Positions 51,734 to 60,286 of a stretch of 64,000 nt of DNA are shown piece by piece (position 1 is the stretch's first letter; every line of letters begins with the position of its first letter). The notes beneath the pieces are model-generated. The model saw only the letters and a list, made by a program, of their open reading frames with translations, was not told where the DNA came from and made no database searches. Both the position numbers and the translations under genes were made by a program. Origin of the DNA: Palleronia aestuarii (lineage in GTDB: Bacteria > Pseudomonadota > Alphaproteobacteria > Rhodobacterales > Rhodobacteraceae); contig NZ_QKZL01000005.1 in assembly GCF_003253995.1 (NCBI RefSeq), positions 266,291 through 330,290 of the forward strand. The letters run 5' to 3'.

Positions 51734-53269
51734 ATGAGCGACCGGGATGGCGGGCCGCGCTGGTTCGGGGGCGACCTCCTTTCGACCGTCGACGCTTCCG
51801 GCTCCGGGCAGGAGCGTCTCGAACCCGACGGCGATGTGAGAGAGATTGATGTCCGCCTCGTCGACACGTTCGACGGAGCGCTCGCGGGGGCAGGGCGGCT
51901 GCTCCTCGTCGCGGGCCGCGACCTCCTGCTCTTCGGAGATTCGCAGGGCCCGATCGTCCAGGTGACCGCCGCGCCCGGTTTCGTGGCGGAGATGGAAGAG
52001 GGACCGGTTCGCGACGCGCTTCTGCCGATCGTCTCGCCTCTCCGTCGCCTGGTCGAGATCGGCACGGCGCGGATGATCCTGCAACGGATCTTCCTCCTCG
52101 ACGAGATCGAAAAGACGATGGCGCGCGGCGAGGCGGCGGTGCTCGCGACTTCGCCGGATCGTACGATAAGCCTTCTGCGTATGGAGGCCCTGCGCGGCTA
52201 TGCAAGGCCCCTCGAGCGCGCGCTCGCAGGCCTCGACGCGGCCGAGGGGGTGGAGCGGCTCTCCGCCGGTGCCGCCATCGCAACGCTCGCGCCGCAAGGC
52301 GCCGCCTACGACGCGAAGCCCGCACTGGACCTGCCGGACGATGCCCGCGCCTTTCGCGCCGCCAACGCGATCATCCGAGCCCATCTCGACGTGGCCCGGC
52401 AGAACGAGACGGGGATCGCCGAGAATACGGACAGCGAGTTCCTCCACGATTACCGTGTGGCGCTGCGCAAGGTCCGCTCCGTGGTCTCGCTCTTCCGGGG
52501 GGTCTATGCCCCCGAGACCGCGGTGGAGCTGAAGGCGCGGTTCGGCGCGCTCATGGCGCGGACCGGGCGGCTGCGCGATCTCGACGTCTACATCATCGAG
52601 CGCGACGCCTATCTCGGCCTCGTTCCGCCGCAGCTGCGCCCGGGCCTCGCCCTGCTCTTCGAGGATTTTGAGGCGGAGCGGGCGGACGAACATCGTGCGC
52701 TCGCGGGGCACCTGCGAAGCAAGGCCTACCGGCGCGAGATAAAGGCCCTAACCAGGCTCTTCGAGAAGCCCGGGAAACGGCTCGGCAAGGGCGACGCGGC
52801 CGGTCAGCGCGCCCGCGATCTCGCGCAGCGCCTGATCTGGGCACGCTATCGCAAGATCTGCGCCATCGCCGGGGCGATCGACGCCGCGACGCCCGACGCG
52901 GAGGTCCACCGCCTCCGCATCCATTGCAAGAAGCTTCGGTATCTCATGGAATTCTTCGCGCCGTTCTTCCCCGCCGACAAGATCGATCCGCTCGTCAGGT
53001 CGCTGAAGAAGCTGCAGGACACGCTCGGTACGTTCAACGATTGCGCCGTGCAGCAGGCCGCGCTCTCGGGCAAACTCCGCGAGCTTGAGGGCGCGCACGA
53101 CGCCCACCGGCTCGACATCGCCACGAGCCTCGGCGCGCTCCTGTCGGTCCTCGATCAGCGCCAGCGCAAGGCTCGCAACCGCGTCGTCGCAAGCTTCTCC
53201 GCCTTCGACGCGAAGACGACGCGTTCCGGGTTTCGCGATCTCTTCAAGGCCGCGAGGGCCGCGGCATGA
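51734..53269 (+). CDS. CHAD domain protein
   Basis: A 511-residue protein. The region from about residue 200 to the end is a CHAD domain: HDYRVALRKVRSVVSLFRGVY, ARTGRLRDLDVYI, VHRLRIHCKKLRYLMEFF and KKLQDTLGTFNDCA, with the conserved histidines and many Lys/Arg in helices. CHAD domains bind inorganic polyphosphate and are found on polyphosphate granules. The N-terminal 110 residues (REIDVRLVDTFDGALAGAGRLLLV) look like a degenerate CYTH half. The ATG at 51734 is chosen over longer starts that run through the 73-residue gene in another frame. Overlaps the ParA gene by 4 bases. Confidence 0.88.
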   Translation: MSDRDGGPRWFGGDLLSTVDASGSGQERLEPDGDVREIDVRLVDTFDGALAGAGRLLLVAGRDLLLFGDSQGPIVQVTAAPGFVAEMEEGPVRDALLPIVSPLRRLVEIGTARMILQRIFLLDEIEKTMARGEAAVLATSPDRTISLLRMEALRGYARPLERALAGLDAAEGVERLSAGAAIATLAPQGAAYDAKPALDLPDDARAFRAANAIIRAHLDVARQNETGIAENTDSEFLHDYRVALRKVRSVVSLFRGVYAPETAVELKARFGALMARTGRLRDLDVYIIERDAYLGLVPPQLRPGLALLFEDFEAERADEHRALAGHLRSKAYRREIKALTRLFEKPGKRLGKGDAAGQRARDLAQRLIWARYRKICAIAGAIDAATPDAEVHRLRIHCKKLRYLMEFFAPFFPADKIDPLVRSLKKLQDTLGTFNDCAVQQAALSGKLRELEGAHDAHRLDIATSLGALLSVLDQRQRKARNRVVASFSAFDAKTTRSGFRDLFKAARAAA

Positions 53270-54009
53270 AGATCGTCGCCTGCTATTCGAACAAGGGAGG
53301 CGTCGGTAAGACGGCGACCTCGGCGAACCTCGCCCATGCGCTCGCCGGGGCGGGGCACCGCACGCTCCTCTGCGATCTCGACCCGCAGGGCGCCTCGGGC
53401 TTCTATTTCCGCGTCAAGCCGTCGCGAAGGCTCGACGACGAGAGCTTCTTTCGCGACCAGAAGCGGTTCACCGACGCGATCCGGGGGTCGGATTACGAGG
53501 GTCTCGACATCCTGCCCGCGAACATGAGTTTCCGCGACTTCGACGTGTTCCTGTCGCGGATGAAGAACGCCCGCTCGCGGCTGAAGAAGGCGCTGAAGGC
53601 GGCGGGCGGCGCGTACGACATGGTGGTGCTCGATTGCCCGCCTAATATCTCGATGCTGTCCGAGAACGTCTTCCGCGCCTCCGACGCCGTGATCGTCCCG
53701 GTGATCCCGACGACGCTGTCGGAGCGGACCTTCGAGCAGCTTCTGGAGTTCTTCCGCGACAAGAAGCTCGACCCGAAGAAGGTGATGGCGTTCTTCTCGA
53801 TGGCCCAGTCGTCGAAGAGTCTGCACAATGAGACGATGGCCCGCATGCGCGAGACCCATCGCAGGAGGTTCCTCGACGTGACCGTGCCCTTCGCCGCGGA
53901 TGTCGAGAAGATGGGCACCCATCGCGCGCCCGTCGCGACGTTCGCCCAAGCGCGCCCCGCGGCGAAGGCGTACGACAAGCTCTGGCGCGAAATCCTGGCT
54001 CGCCTGTGA
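53266..54009 (+). CDS. ParA/MinD-family ATPase
   Basis: A 247-residue ATPase with a deviant Walker A (NKGGVGKTATS, signature Lys10), DLDPQGASGFYF and VLDCPPNISML. These are ParA-type features; these proteins bind non-specific DNA or membrane in the ATP state and position cargo such as plasmids, chemoreceptors or carboxysomes. No ParB gene is present. Four-base overlaps with the CHAD gene before it and the CYTH gene after it show tight coupling, so its cargo may be a polyphosphate body. Confidence 0.92.
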   Translation: MKIVACYSNKGGVGKTATSANLAHALAGAGHRTLLCDLDPQGASGFYFRVKPSRRLDDESFFRDQKRFTDAIRGSDYEGLDILPANMSFRDFDVFLSRMKNARSRLKKALKAAGGAYDMVVLDCPPNISMLSENVFRASDAVIVPVIPTTLSERTFEQLLEFFRDKKLDPKKVMAFFSMAQSSKSLHNETMARMRETHRRRFLDVTVPFAADVEKMGTHRAPVATFAQARPAAKAYDKLWREILARL

Positions 54010-54503
54010 CGACCGCGCCTCTCGAGATCGAAAGACGGTTCCTCGTAGCGCGCCTGCCCGACCTCGAGGGGGCCGTGCCGGCCGCCATCCGGCAGGGATA
54101 TCTGAGCTGGCCCGGCGATCGCGTCGAGCTGCGGCTTAGGCGGTCGGGCGACGCCTGTTTCCTCACGCTTAAATCCGGGTCCGGTCTCGCGCGGGAAGAG
54201 CGCGAGGCCGCGATCGACCAAGCCGCGTTCGAGACGTTCTGGCCCGCGACCGAAGGACGGCGGATCGAGAAGACCCGCTGGACCGGCTGGCTCGCGGAGG
54301 GCCGGGTCTTCGAGCTCGACCTCTTCGAGGGTGCCCACGCGCCGCTCCGCATCGTCGAGGTGGAGTTCGAGAGCGTAGCCGCGGCCGAGGCCTTCGCGCC
54401 GCCCGACTGGTTCGGGGCGGAGGTCACCGGGAATCCCGCCTATTCCAACAGGGTCATGTCCGTCGAGGGCGTGCCATCGGACGCCGGCCCGACGCGGACC
54501 TGA
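54006..54503 (+). CDS. CYTH domain protein (triphosphate tunnel metalloenzyme)
   Basis: A 165-residue CYTH protein. EIERRFLVARLP at residues 7-18 is the ExExR/K metal/phosphate motif. VELRLRRSGDACFLTLKSG supplies alternating basic residues of the tunnel, and VFELDLFEGAHAPLRIVEVEF the acidic ones. Members hydrolyse triphosphate, ATP or thiamine triphosphate. Its GTG start overlaps the ParA stop. Confidence 0.88.
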   Translation: MTTAPLEIERRFLVARLPDLEGAVPAAIRQGYLSWPGDRVELRLRRSGDACFLTLKSGSGLAREEREAAIDQAAFETFWPATEGRRIEKTRWTGWLAEGRVFELDLFEGAHAPLRIVEVEFESVAAAEAFAPPDWFGAEVTGNPAYSNRVMSVEGVPSDAGPTRT

Positions 54504-54653
54504 CCGCGCTCGTCTCTGGCCCGAATTCGCACCGAACATAGCTCCCGCCGATGCGGCAGGGCCATGCCGTCGAACCTTTCCCCGGCGCGGGTGTGATCGC
54601 TCCGCAACCGCGTGCTAGAACGGGTGGATGACGTGGCCTGGGACGAGGACCGG

Positions 54654-55382
54654 ATGACCGAGGGAAGGACGGCCTGGCGGGACGGGACCGGAGCGGGGTC
54701 CCCCGAGACCGCCGAACTGCCCGAAGTGCAGCTCGCCCGTGCGCTCGAGGCGGAGGTGATCGCCGGCCGTTTCGCGCCGGGCTCGCGGCTTCGCGAGGAG
54801 GACATCGCGGGTCGCCACGGCGCGTCGCGCCATCATGTCCGCGCCGCGCTGATGGCGCTCGAGCGGACCGGGCTCGTGGAACGCGAGCGCAACAAGGGCG
54901 CCCGCATCCGCACCTTCACGGCGAAGGCGGTCCGGCAACTCTATGACGTGCGGGAGATGCTGACCCGGCAGGCCGCGCTGCGCGTGTCCCTGCCCATTGA
55001 TGCCGCGAAGATGGCCGATCTCCGCGAGCTTCAGGCCGGTCACGACGCAGCCATCACGACAGGCGATCCCGTAGCGATCCACTTCGCCAACGACCGGTTC
55101 CACCACGCGCTCTTCGATCTGTGCGGCAATCCCTACCTGATCGAGCTTCTGCGTGCGGCGATGAATCAGACCTACCTCATCCGTGCCGCGACCACAGCCG
55201 ACGCAGCGCGGCTCGAGACGGCGCGGCGCGAGCATCACATGATGATCGACCTGCTGGGCGGGACGGATGGATGGGCCTTCGCTGAGCTCGGCGTCGCGCA
55301 TCTGAGGCCGAGCCAGGAGGCCTATCTCGCGCGGCTCACGCCGGGCCCGGAGGACCGGCGGCGGCGTAGGCCTGCTCGATGA
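54654..55382 (+). CDS. GntR family regulator (FadR/FCD subfamily)
   Basis: A 242-residue regulator: wHTH with ALEAEVIAGRFAPGSRLREEDIAGRHGASRHHVRAALMALERTGLV-type pattern and an FCD domain with ANDRFHHALFDLCGNPYL and EHHMMIDLL. ATG at 54654 is used. The end overlaps the convergent oxidoreductase gene by 47 bases. It is the likely regulator of the sugar-acid cluster, whose divergent promoter region is at 59.2-59.4 kb. Confidence 0.9.
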   Translation: MTEGRTAWRDGTGAGSPETAELPEVQLARALEAEVIAGRFAPGSRLREEDIAGRHGASRHHVRAALMALERTGLVERERNKGARIRTFTAKAVRQLYDVREMLTRQAALRVSLPIDAAKMADLRELQAGHDAAITTGDPVAIHFANDRFHHALFDLCGNPYLIELLRAAMNQTYLIRAATTADAARLETARREHHMMIDLLGGTDGWAFAELGVAHLRPSQEAYLARLTPGPEDRRRRRPAR

Positions 55383-56358
55383 TCCGCAGCGTGGCGAGAT
55401 TGTCCCGCGGATCGGTCTCGAACGGGTCGCCGGAGCGGAGCGCGGCGAGGAAGTGCGCGATCGCGTCACGGTAGGACGCCTTGTAATCGGCGGCGAAATC
55501 GACCGGCACGTGTTCCACGACCTCCTCGCCGACCCGGTACCACAATCCTTCGTCGTCGAGCGTGATCGCGCCGTCGAGCCCCAGTAGGTCAAGCCGGTCG
55601 ATCGCCGCAGCCGGTCGACCATGGGCCATGAAATCGCCCACGAGCGTCACCGTCGTGGCGCCGTCCGCACCCGCCGCGATCATCAGCGTGGCGCGATCCT
55701 CGCCCCGTATCTCGCTGCAATCCCGACCCATCCGCGCGGCAAGAAGCTGCATCGGCCCCAGGAGGAAGCGTAAGGCATCGACGTGATGGATCATCACCTC
55801 CATCAGGAGCATCCGGTCGAGGCCCCGCATCATCGGCTGCCGGACCAGCGCGGGCCGCGATCCGTCTTCTCGCGCGACGAGCCCGCTTGTCAGGATCCGC
55901 ATGATCGCCTGGCGCGGCGGCCCGATCCGGCCTGCCTCGATCCAGCGGGCGAGCGTGCGGTAATGCGGGCGGAAGCGCCAGTTCTCGTGCACCATGACCC
56001 GCGCCTCGGCCGGCAACTCCGCGACGAGCCGCTTGGCCGCGGCGAGATCGGGCGCGAGCGGCTTCTGGCAGAGGACGGGCAGCCCGCGCGCGACGGCCAG
56101 CGCCACATGCCGGGCGTGATGCTCCCGGGGGGAGGCGATGTCGACGGCGTCGATCTCTCCGGCAAGGGCGTCGAGCATCGCCTCCGCATCGTCGAAGCCT
56201 CGCGCGATGCCGAACCCTTCCATCCGCGCCTCGCGAGCCGCGGTGTCGGGATCGGCCACGGCGACGACCACCGCGTCGGAAGGCATCGCGGCGTAGGCGT
56301 CAAGGTGGTGCGCCGTGACCCAGCCCGCGCCGATCAGGGCGATCCTCAGTGGCGGCAT
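55336..56358 (-). CDS. Gfo/Idh/MocA family dehydrogenase
   Basis: A 340-residue NAD(P)-dependent sugar/inositol dehydrogenase family protein. Rossmann motif IALIGAGWVTAHHLDAY; CQKPLAPDLAAAKRL holds the family EKP-type lysine (here QKP); MEVMIHHVDALRFLLGP holds the catalytic His pair. It follows the TRAP genes on the same strand, 16 bases past dctM, so it should be transcribed with them. It would oxidise a sugar to its lactone. Confidence 0.9.
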   Translation of the reverse strand: MPPLRIALIGAGWVTAHHLDAYAAMPSDAVVVAVADPDTAAREARMEGFGIARGFDDAEAMLDALAGEIDAVDIASPREHHARHVALAVARGLPVLCQKPLAPDLAAAKRLVAELPAEARVMVHENWRFRPHYRTLARWIEAGRIGPPRQAIMRILTSGLVAREDGSRPALVRQPMMRGLDRMLLMEVMIHHVDALRFLLGPMQLLAARMGRDCSEIRGEDRATLMIAAGADGATTVTLVGDFMAHGRPAAAIDRLDLLGLDGAITLDDEGLWYRVGEEVVEHVPVDFAADYKASYRDAIAHFLAALRSGDPFETDPRDNLATLRIIEQAYAAAGPPGPA

Positions 56359-56374
56359 GATGTCTCCTTCCGGT

Positions 56375-57670
56375 CTAAGGCGCGTATTGCGGCATCACGG
56401 CCTGCGGAATCCACAGGACAAGATCCGGGAACAGGACCGCGATCGCGACGACGCCGAGCGAGACGAGGTAGAACGGGATCAGGGCCCGCATCGCCGGGAC
56501 GATCGGCATCTTGGCGAGCTCCGCCGCGATCAGGAGGCAAAGCCCGTAGGGCGGCGTGATGAGCCCGATGGCGAGGGTCAGCACGATGACGACGCCGAGG
56601 TGATAGGGATCGATCCCCACCGACGCGGCGAGCTCGCCCACGATCGGCTGCAGGATGATGATGGCCGGGATCGCGTCCATGAACGTGCCGATCACGAGAA
56701 AGACGAGCACCACGAAGATCAGCACGAAGTAGTGCGAGGAAAGAAGCCCGGCTTCCGCGAAGGCCGCGACGACGCTCTGGGGCACGTTATAGAAGGCCAG
56801 GAGCCACCCCCAGAGCGACGCGGCGGCCACGCAGAGAAGCGAGAGCGAGAAGAGGCCCACGCTGTCCTCCATCACGGCATAGAGACGCCGGGGGCTGAAC
56901 TCGCGGTAGGCAACGGCGAGAAGCACGGCATAGAGCGCGGCGACGACGGAAGCCTCCGTCGCGGTGAAGATGCCGCCGATGATGCCGCCGATGACGATCA
57001 CGGGCACGAGGAGCGCGAGCGCGGAGGCGCGTCCCGTCCGAACGACGCGCCGGGCCGAGAAGGTCTGGTCGGCACCGATGCCGAGCTTTCCCGCGGCGCG
57101 CCAGGACCAGATCATCTGCCCTAGACCCACGAGGATGCCGGGCACGATCCCCGCGAGGAACATCGCGCCGACGGAGACGCCTGCGGTGGCCGCGTAGATG
57201 ATCATCATGAGCGAGGGCGGGATGATGTTACCAAGCGTGGAGGAGGCAGCGGTGACGCCCACCGCGAAACCCTTCGGGTAACCCTCCTTCTCCATCGCCG
57301 GGATCATGACCGAGCCCACGCCCATCGTGTCGGCCGAGGACACGCCGGAGATGCCGGCGAAGATCATGCTCACGACCACGTTCACATGGGCGAGCCCGCC
57401 ACGCAGATGGCCCACGATGGAGCGCGAGAAATCGACCAGCCGGTCCGATATCTTGGCCTCGTTCATCATCTGACCGACGAAGAGGAAGAACGGCACGGCG
57501 AGGAGGGGGAAATTGTTGAGCCCGACCCAGATGCGCTGCGTCACGATGCTGAGCGGCACGTCGCCCTGGAGCCAGATCGTGACCGTGGAGGAGATCAGCA
57601 TTGCGAAGGCGATGGGCACGCGCAGCACGCAGAGCGCCGCGAAGGAGAGGAAGAGGAAGGTGAGCATCAT
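56375..57670 (-). CDS. TRAP transporter large permease (DctM type)
   Basis: A 431-residue, 12-helix-type protein: AVPFFLFVGQMMNEAKISDRL, MIFAGISGVSSADTMGVGSVMIPAM, TLGNIIPPSLMMIIYA and GLITPPYGLCLLIAAELA. It follows dctQ with 3 bases between. Forms a TRAP importer with the next two genes upstream. Confidence 0.93.
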   Translation of the reverse strand: MMLTFLFLSFAALCVLRVPIAFAMLISSTVTIWLQGDVPLSIVTQRIWVGLNNFPLLAVPFFLFVGQMMNEAKISDRLVDFSRSIVGHLRGGLAHVNVVVSMIFAGISGVSSADTMGVGSVMIPAMEKEGYPKGFAVGVTAASSTLGNIIPPSLMMIIYAATAGVSVGAMFLAGIVPGILVGLGQMIWSWRAAGKLGIGADQTFSARRVVRTGRASALALLVPVIVIGGIIGGIFTATEASVVAALYAVLLAVAYREFSPRRLYAVMEDSVGLFSLSLLCVAAASLWGWLLAFYNVPQSVVAAFAEAGLLSSHYFVLIFVVLVFLVIGTFMDAIPAIIILQPIVGELAASVGIDPYHLGVVIVLTLAIGLITPPYGLCLLIAAELAKMPIVPAMRALIPFYLVSLGVVAIAVLFPDLVLWIPQAVMPQYAP

Positions 57671-57673
57671 GGC

Positions 57674-58228
57674 CTAGTCCGCCGGCGGCGGATTGCGCGC
57701 GATGTCGCGGTCGCGCCTGAAATCGTCGAGGAGATTGCCCGCCGCATAGAGCGTGGTGAGCGCGGCGAAGGTCGGGATGGCGGCATAGACGAGGGCCATG
57801 TTCACCCGGCTGTTCGTCCCGGTGCGGAAGGCGCCGATCTGCGCATAGGAGATGCCCTCGACGACGAGAAACACCGCGAAGGCGATGATCGCGAGATCGG
57901 GCAGCAGCGCGAGGACGCGGCCGACCGGGCCCATCGGACCTTGTGCGGCGCCCATCCGCACGTCGATGACGAAGTGGCGCCGCTGCCGCACCGAAAGCGC
58001 CGCGCCAAGAAGCGCGGTCCAGAAGAACAGGAACCGCGCCACCTCCTCCGACCAGAGGACGGGGGAATGAAGCACGAAACGGGTGAAAACCTGCATGGCC
58101 ACGACTGCGGTGAGGGCCAGGAAACAGGCGGTCGCCACGGCTCCATTGACGCGACCGATCCAGGTCAGCAGCCGCTCGAAGAAGGGCGCGGGAGGGTCCC
58201 CACGCCCGGCACCGCTCGCTTGCGTCAT
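57674..58228 (-). CDS. TRAP transporter small permease (DctQ type)
   Basis: A 184-residue four-helix protein: MQVFTRFVLHSPVLWSEEVARFLFFWTALLGAAL is the DctQ core, followed by HFVIDV. Start ATG overlaps the dctP stop (ATGA). Longer in-frame starts lie inside dctP and are rejected. Confidence 0.9.
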   Translation of the reverse strand: MTQASGAGRGDPPAPFFERLLTWIGRVNGAVATACFLALTAVVAMQVFTRFVLHSPVLWSEEVARFLFFWTALLGAALSVRQRRHFVIDVRMGAAQGPMGPVGRVLALLPDLAIIAFAVFLVVEGISYAQIGAFRTGTNSRVNMALVYAAIPTFAALTTLYAAGNLLDDFRRDRDIARNPPPAD

Positions 58229-59211
58229 TCCGCCGCCGCGCGGATGTCCGCCAGCATCTCCTCCTGACCAAGCTCGGCCGCGACCTCGTCCTGCAGCTCC
58301 GCGCCCTGCGCGCGCATGGCGTCCGTATCGATCTCGCTCACCGTGGCGCCGTATTCGGTCTCCATCGTCTCGAGCGCGGATGCGTTGCGCTCTACCATCA
58401 GCTCGCGCTGCCAGGCCGCGGCCTCGTCCGCCGCCTCGCGCATCGCCGTCTTCTCCTCGTCGCTCAGATTCTGGAAGACACGGTCGGAAATGAAGAGGCC
58501 CATGGGCAGGACCAGGTGCCGCGTGTTCGTGAAATAGGGCGCGGCCTCGTAGAAGCGGTTGGCGAGCGCGCCCGACGGATCGTTCTCCGCCCCGTCTATG
58601 ACGCCCGCCTGAAGCGCCGAATAGACTTCGGAATAAGGCATCGGGGAGGGGAGCGAGCCGAAGAGCTCCCACGTCATCGCGTCTGCCCGGCCACCCATCA
58701 CGCGGATCTTCAATCCCGACAGGTCCTCGAGCGATTCAACGGGGTGTTCGCCGTTGAAGAGCACGCGGTAGCCCGAAGAGAACGTGTTGAGCAGGCGGAC
58801 CCCGTAGCGGTCCACGCATGTCTCTTCCAACTCGTCGCCGATCTCGCCGTCGAAGACGGCTGCGAAATGCGCCTCGTCCTCGAACAGGAAGGGCGCGCCG
58901 AAAAGGTTCAGCTCCGGGCAGAATTGCGAGGCATGGCTGAACGCGGCGAGCGACATGTCGAGCGTGCCGAGCTGCAAGCCCTCGATCTGCTCCGCCGTGT
59001 CGCCGAGCTGTGCCGCGGGATAAAGATTGATCGTCAGCTCCCCATCGGTCTTCTCCGACAGAAGCTCCCCGAACTTTTCGACGCCGAGGTTGAAGGGGTG
59101 GTCGCCCGGCTGATCGGTGCCGATACGGAGCGTTTCCTGCGCCGCGGCCCCGGTCGCCGCCGTGCCGATCATCATGACCGCGACCGCACTTCTCAGGATG
59201 TTTGTCGACAT
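58225..59211 (-). CDS. TRAP transporter solute-binding protein (DctP type)
   Basis: A 328-residue binding protein with a signal peptide (MSTNILRSAVAVMMIGTAATGAAA, cleavage about residue 24). TDQPGDHPFNLGVEKFGELLSEKT opens the mature part. LSGLKIRVMGGRADAM and LQAGVIDGAENDPSGALANRF are the family's ligand region. ATG at 59211 puts the signal peptide at the start; upstream codons are rejected. Given its neighbours it probably imports a sugar acid or sugar lactone. Confidence 0.92.
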   Translation of the reverse strand: MSTNILRSAVAVMMIGTAATGAAAQETLRIGTDQPGDHPFNLGVEKFGELLSEKTDGELTINLYPAAQLGDTAEQIEGLQLGTLDMSLAAFSHASQFCPELNLFGAPFLFEDEAHFAAVFDGEIGDELEETCVDRYGVRLLNTFSSGYRVLFNGEHPVESLEDLSGLKIRVMGGRADAMTWELFGSLPSPMPYSEVYSALQAGVIDGAENDPSGALANRFYEAAPYFTNTRHLVLPMGLFISDRVFQNLSDEEKTAMREAADEAAAWQRELMVERNASALETMETEYGATVSEIDTDAMRAQGAELQDEVAAELGQEEMLADIRAAAE

Positions 59212-59263
59212 TCCACGCTCCTCCCAAGCGAATTTGCCGTGAGCATCCCGAGAACGGCCCTTC

Positions 59264-59274
59264 TTGTCAACATT
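59264..59274. promoter_or_regulatory. Candidate operator half, TTGTCAACATT
   Basis: TTGT-CA-ACAT, one change from TTGT-NN-ACAA, in the 166-base divergent region between dctP and the aldolase gene. A very similar TTGTCGACATT occurs at 59202-59212 across the dctP start and again at 33604-33614. Confidence 0.4.
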
Positions 59275-59312
59275 CCTTTCGGAATACTGCATCATGACCA
59301 CCTTGATGCCCC

Positions 59313-59326
59313 CATTGTTGACAATG
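59313..59326. promoter_or_regulatory. Candidate GntR operator CATTGT-TG-ACAATG
   Basis: A perfect 6-base inverted repeat with a 2-base centre. It contains TTGT-TG-ACAA, an exact match to the palindrome class expected for FCD-type GntR regulators. It lies 51 bases before the aldolase start and about 100 bases from dctP, well placed to control both divergent operons. Confidence 0.55.
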
Positions 59327-59377
59327 ATGGCGCACCGAGACATTGAAAGTCATCTTTCATCCCGCAGGGAGCTCCAC

Positions 59378-60286
59378 ATGACCAGCTGCGCCGGCCTCTG
59401 GCCACCTCTCGCCACGCCGTTCCGGGCGGATCTCGCCATCGACCACGATGCGATGCGCCGTCACGCCGCGGCGCTTCTCGACGAGGGCGCGGAGGGACTC
59501 GCCATCCTCGGAACCACGTCGGAGGCCAACAGCCTGACACTCGACGAACGGCGGGGCGTGATCGACGACCTGATCGCGGGCGGCATTCCGGCGGCAAAGC
59601 TGTTGCCGGGCACCGGCGCCTGCGCCATCGGCGACGCGGTCGACCTCAGCAGGCATGCGACGGCGGCGGGTGCGGCCGGTGTCCTTCTGCTGCCGCCCTT
59701 CTTCTACAAGGGCGTTCCGGACGACGGCATCGCGGAATACGTCTCCCGCGTGATCGAGGGCGTCGGCGACGACCGGTTGCGTATCTATCTCTACCATATC
59801 CCCCAGATGGCCGGGGCAGGGTGGTCGCTGGACCTCATCGGGAAGCTCCGCGAACGCTTTCCCGGTATCATCGCGGGACTGAAGGACAGTTCCGGCGACT
59901 GGCCGGGCACCCGTGCCTTCATCGAGACCTTCCCCGATCTCGCGATCTTCCCGGCTTCAGAAGCGGTTCTGTCGGACGCGATCCCGCTCGGCGCGGCAGG
60001 TTGCATCTCCGCAACCGCCAACGTCAACGCGCGGGAGATCGCGCAGCTTCTGGCCACGCTCATGGCGGGCGGGACCGATGCGGAGGCGCAGGCGCGGGTC
60101 ACGGCGCTGCGGGAGGCGGTGACACGGCATCCGCTCGTCCCCTCGATCAAGGCGATCCTCGCGCGCCGCTACGATGATCCGGTCTGGTCGAACCTGCGGC
60201 CACCGCTCTGCGCCCTCGACGACGCGGGCGAGACCAGGCTCCGCGCGGAAGAGGCGGTCACGGCGATCGAGGGCCAGCCGGCATGA
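59378..60286 (+). CDS. DapA-family lyase (2-keto-3-deoxy acid aldolase/dehydratase type)
   Basis: A 302-residue class I aldolase of the dihydrodipicolinate synthase family. Motifs: ILGTTSEANSLTLDER, the Tyr in IYLYHIPQMAG and the Schiff-base Lys in IIAGLKDSSGDW. ATG at 59378 has AGGGAG upstream. Its TGA overlaps the dehydratase ATG. In this company it more likely cleaves or dehydrates a 2-keto-3-deoxy sugar acid than makes dihydrodipicolinate. Confidence 0.9.
   Translation: MTSCAGLWPPLATPFRADLAIDHDAMRRHAAALLDEGAEGLAILGTTSEANSLTLDERRGVIDDLIAGGIPAAKLLPGTGACAIGDAVDLSRHATAAGAAGVLLLPPFFYKGVPDDGIAEYVSRVIEGVGDDRLRIYLYHIPQMAGAGWSLDLIGKLRERFPGIIAGLKDSSGDWPGTRAFIETFPDLAIFPASEAVLSDAIPLGAAGCISATANVNAREIAQLLATLMAGGTDAEAQARVTALREAVTRHPLVPSIKAILARRYDDPVWSNLRPPLCALDDAGETRLRAEEAVTAIEGQPA

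Noticed and set aside
53266..54009. Plasmid or chromosome partition locus
   Set aside because: ParA is present but no ParB, parS-like repeats or replication gene are near; the neighbours are CHAD and CYTH.
59378..60286. Lysine-biosynthetic dapA
   Set aside because: It is co-transcribed with a sugar-acid dehydratase and lactonase and divergent from a TRAP importer, which fits catabolism.
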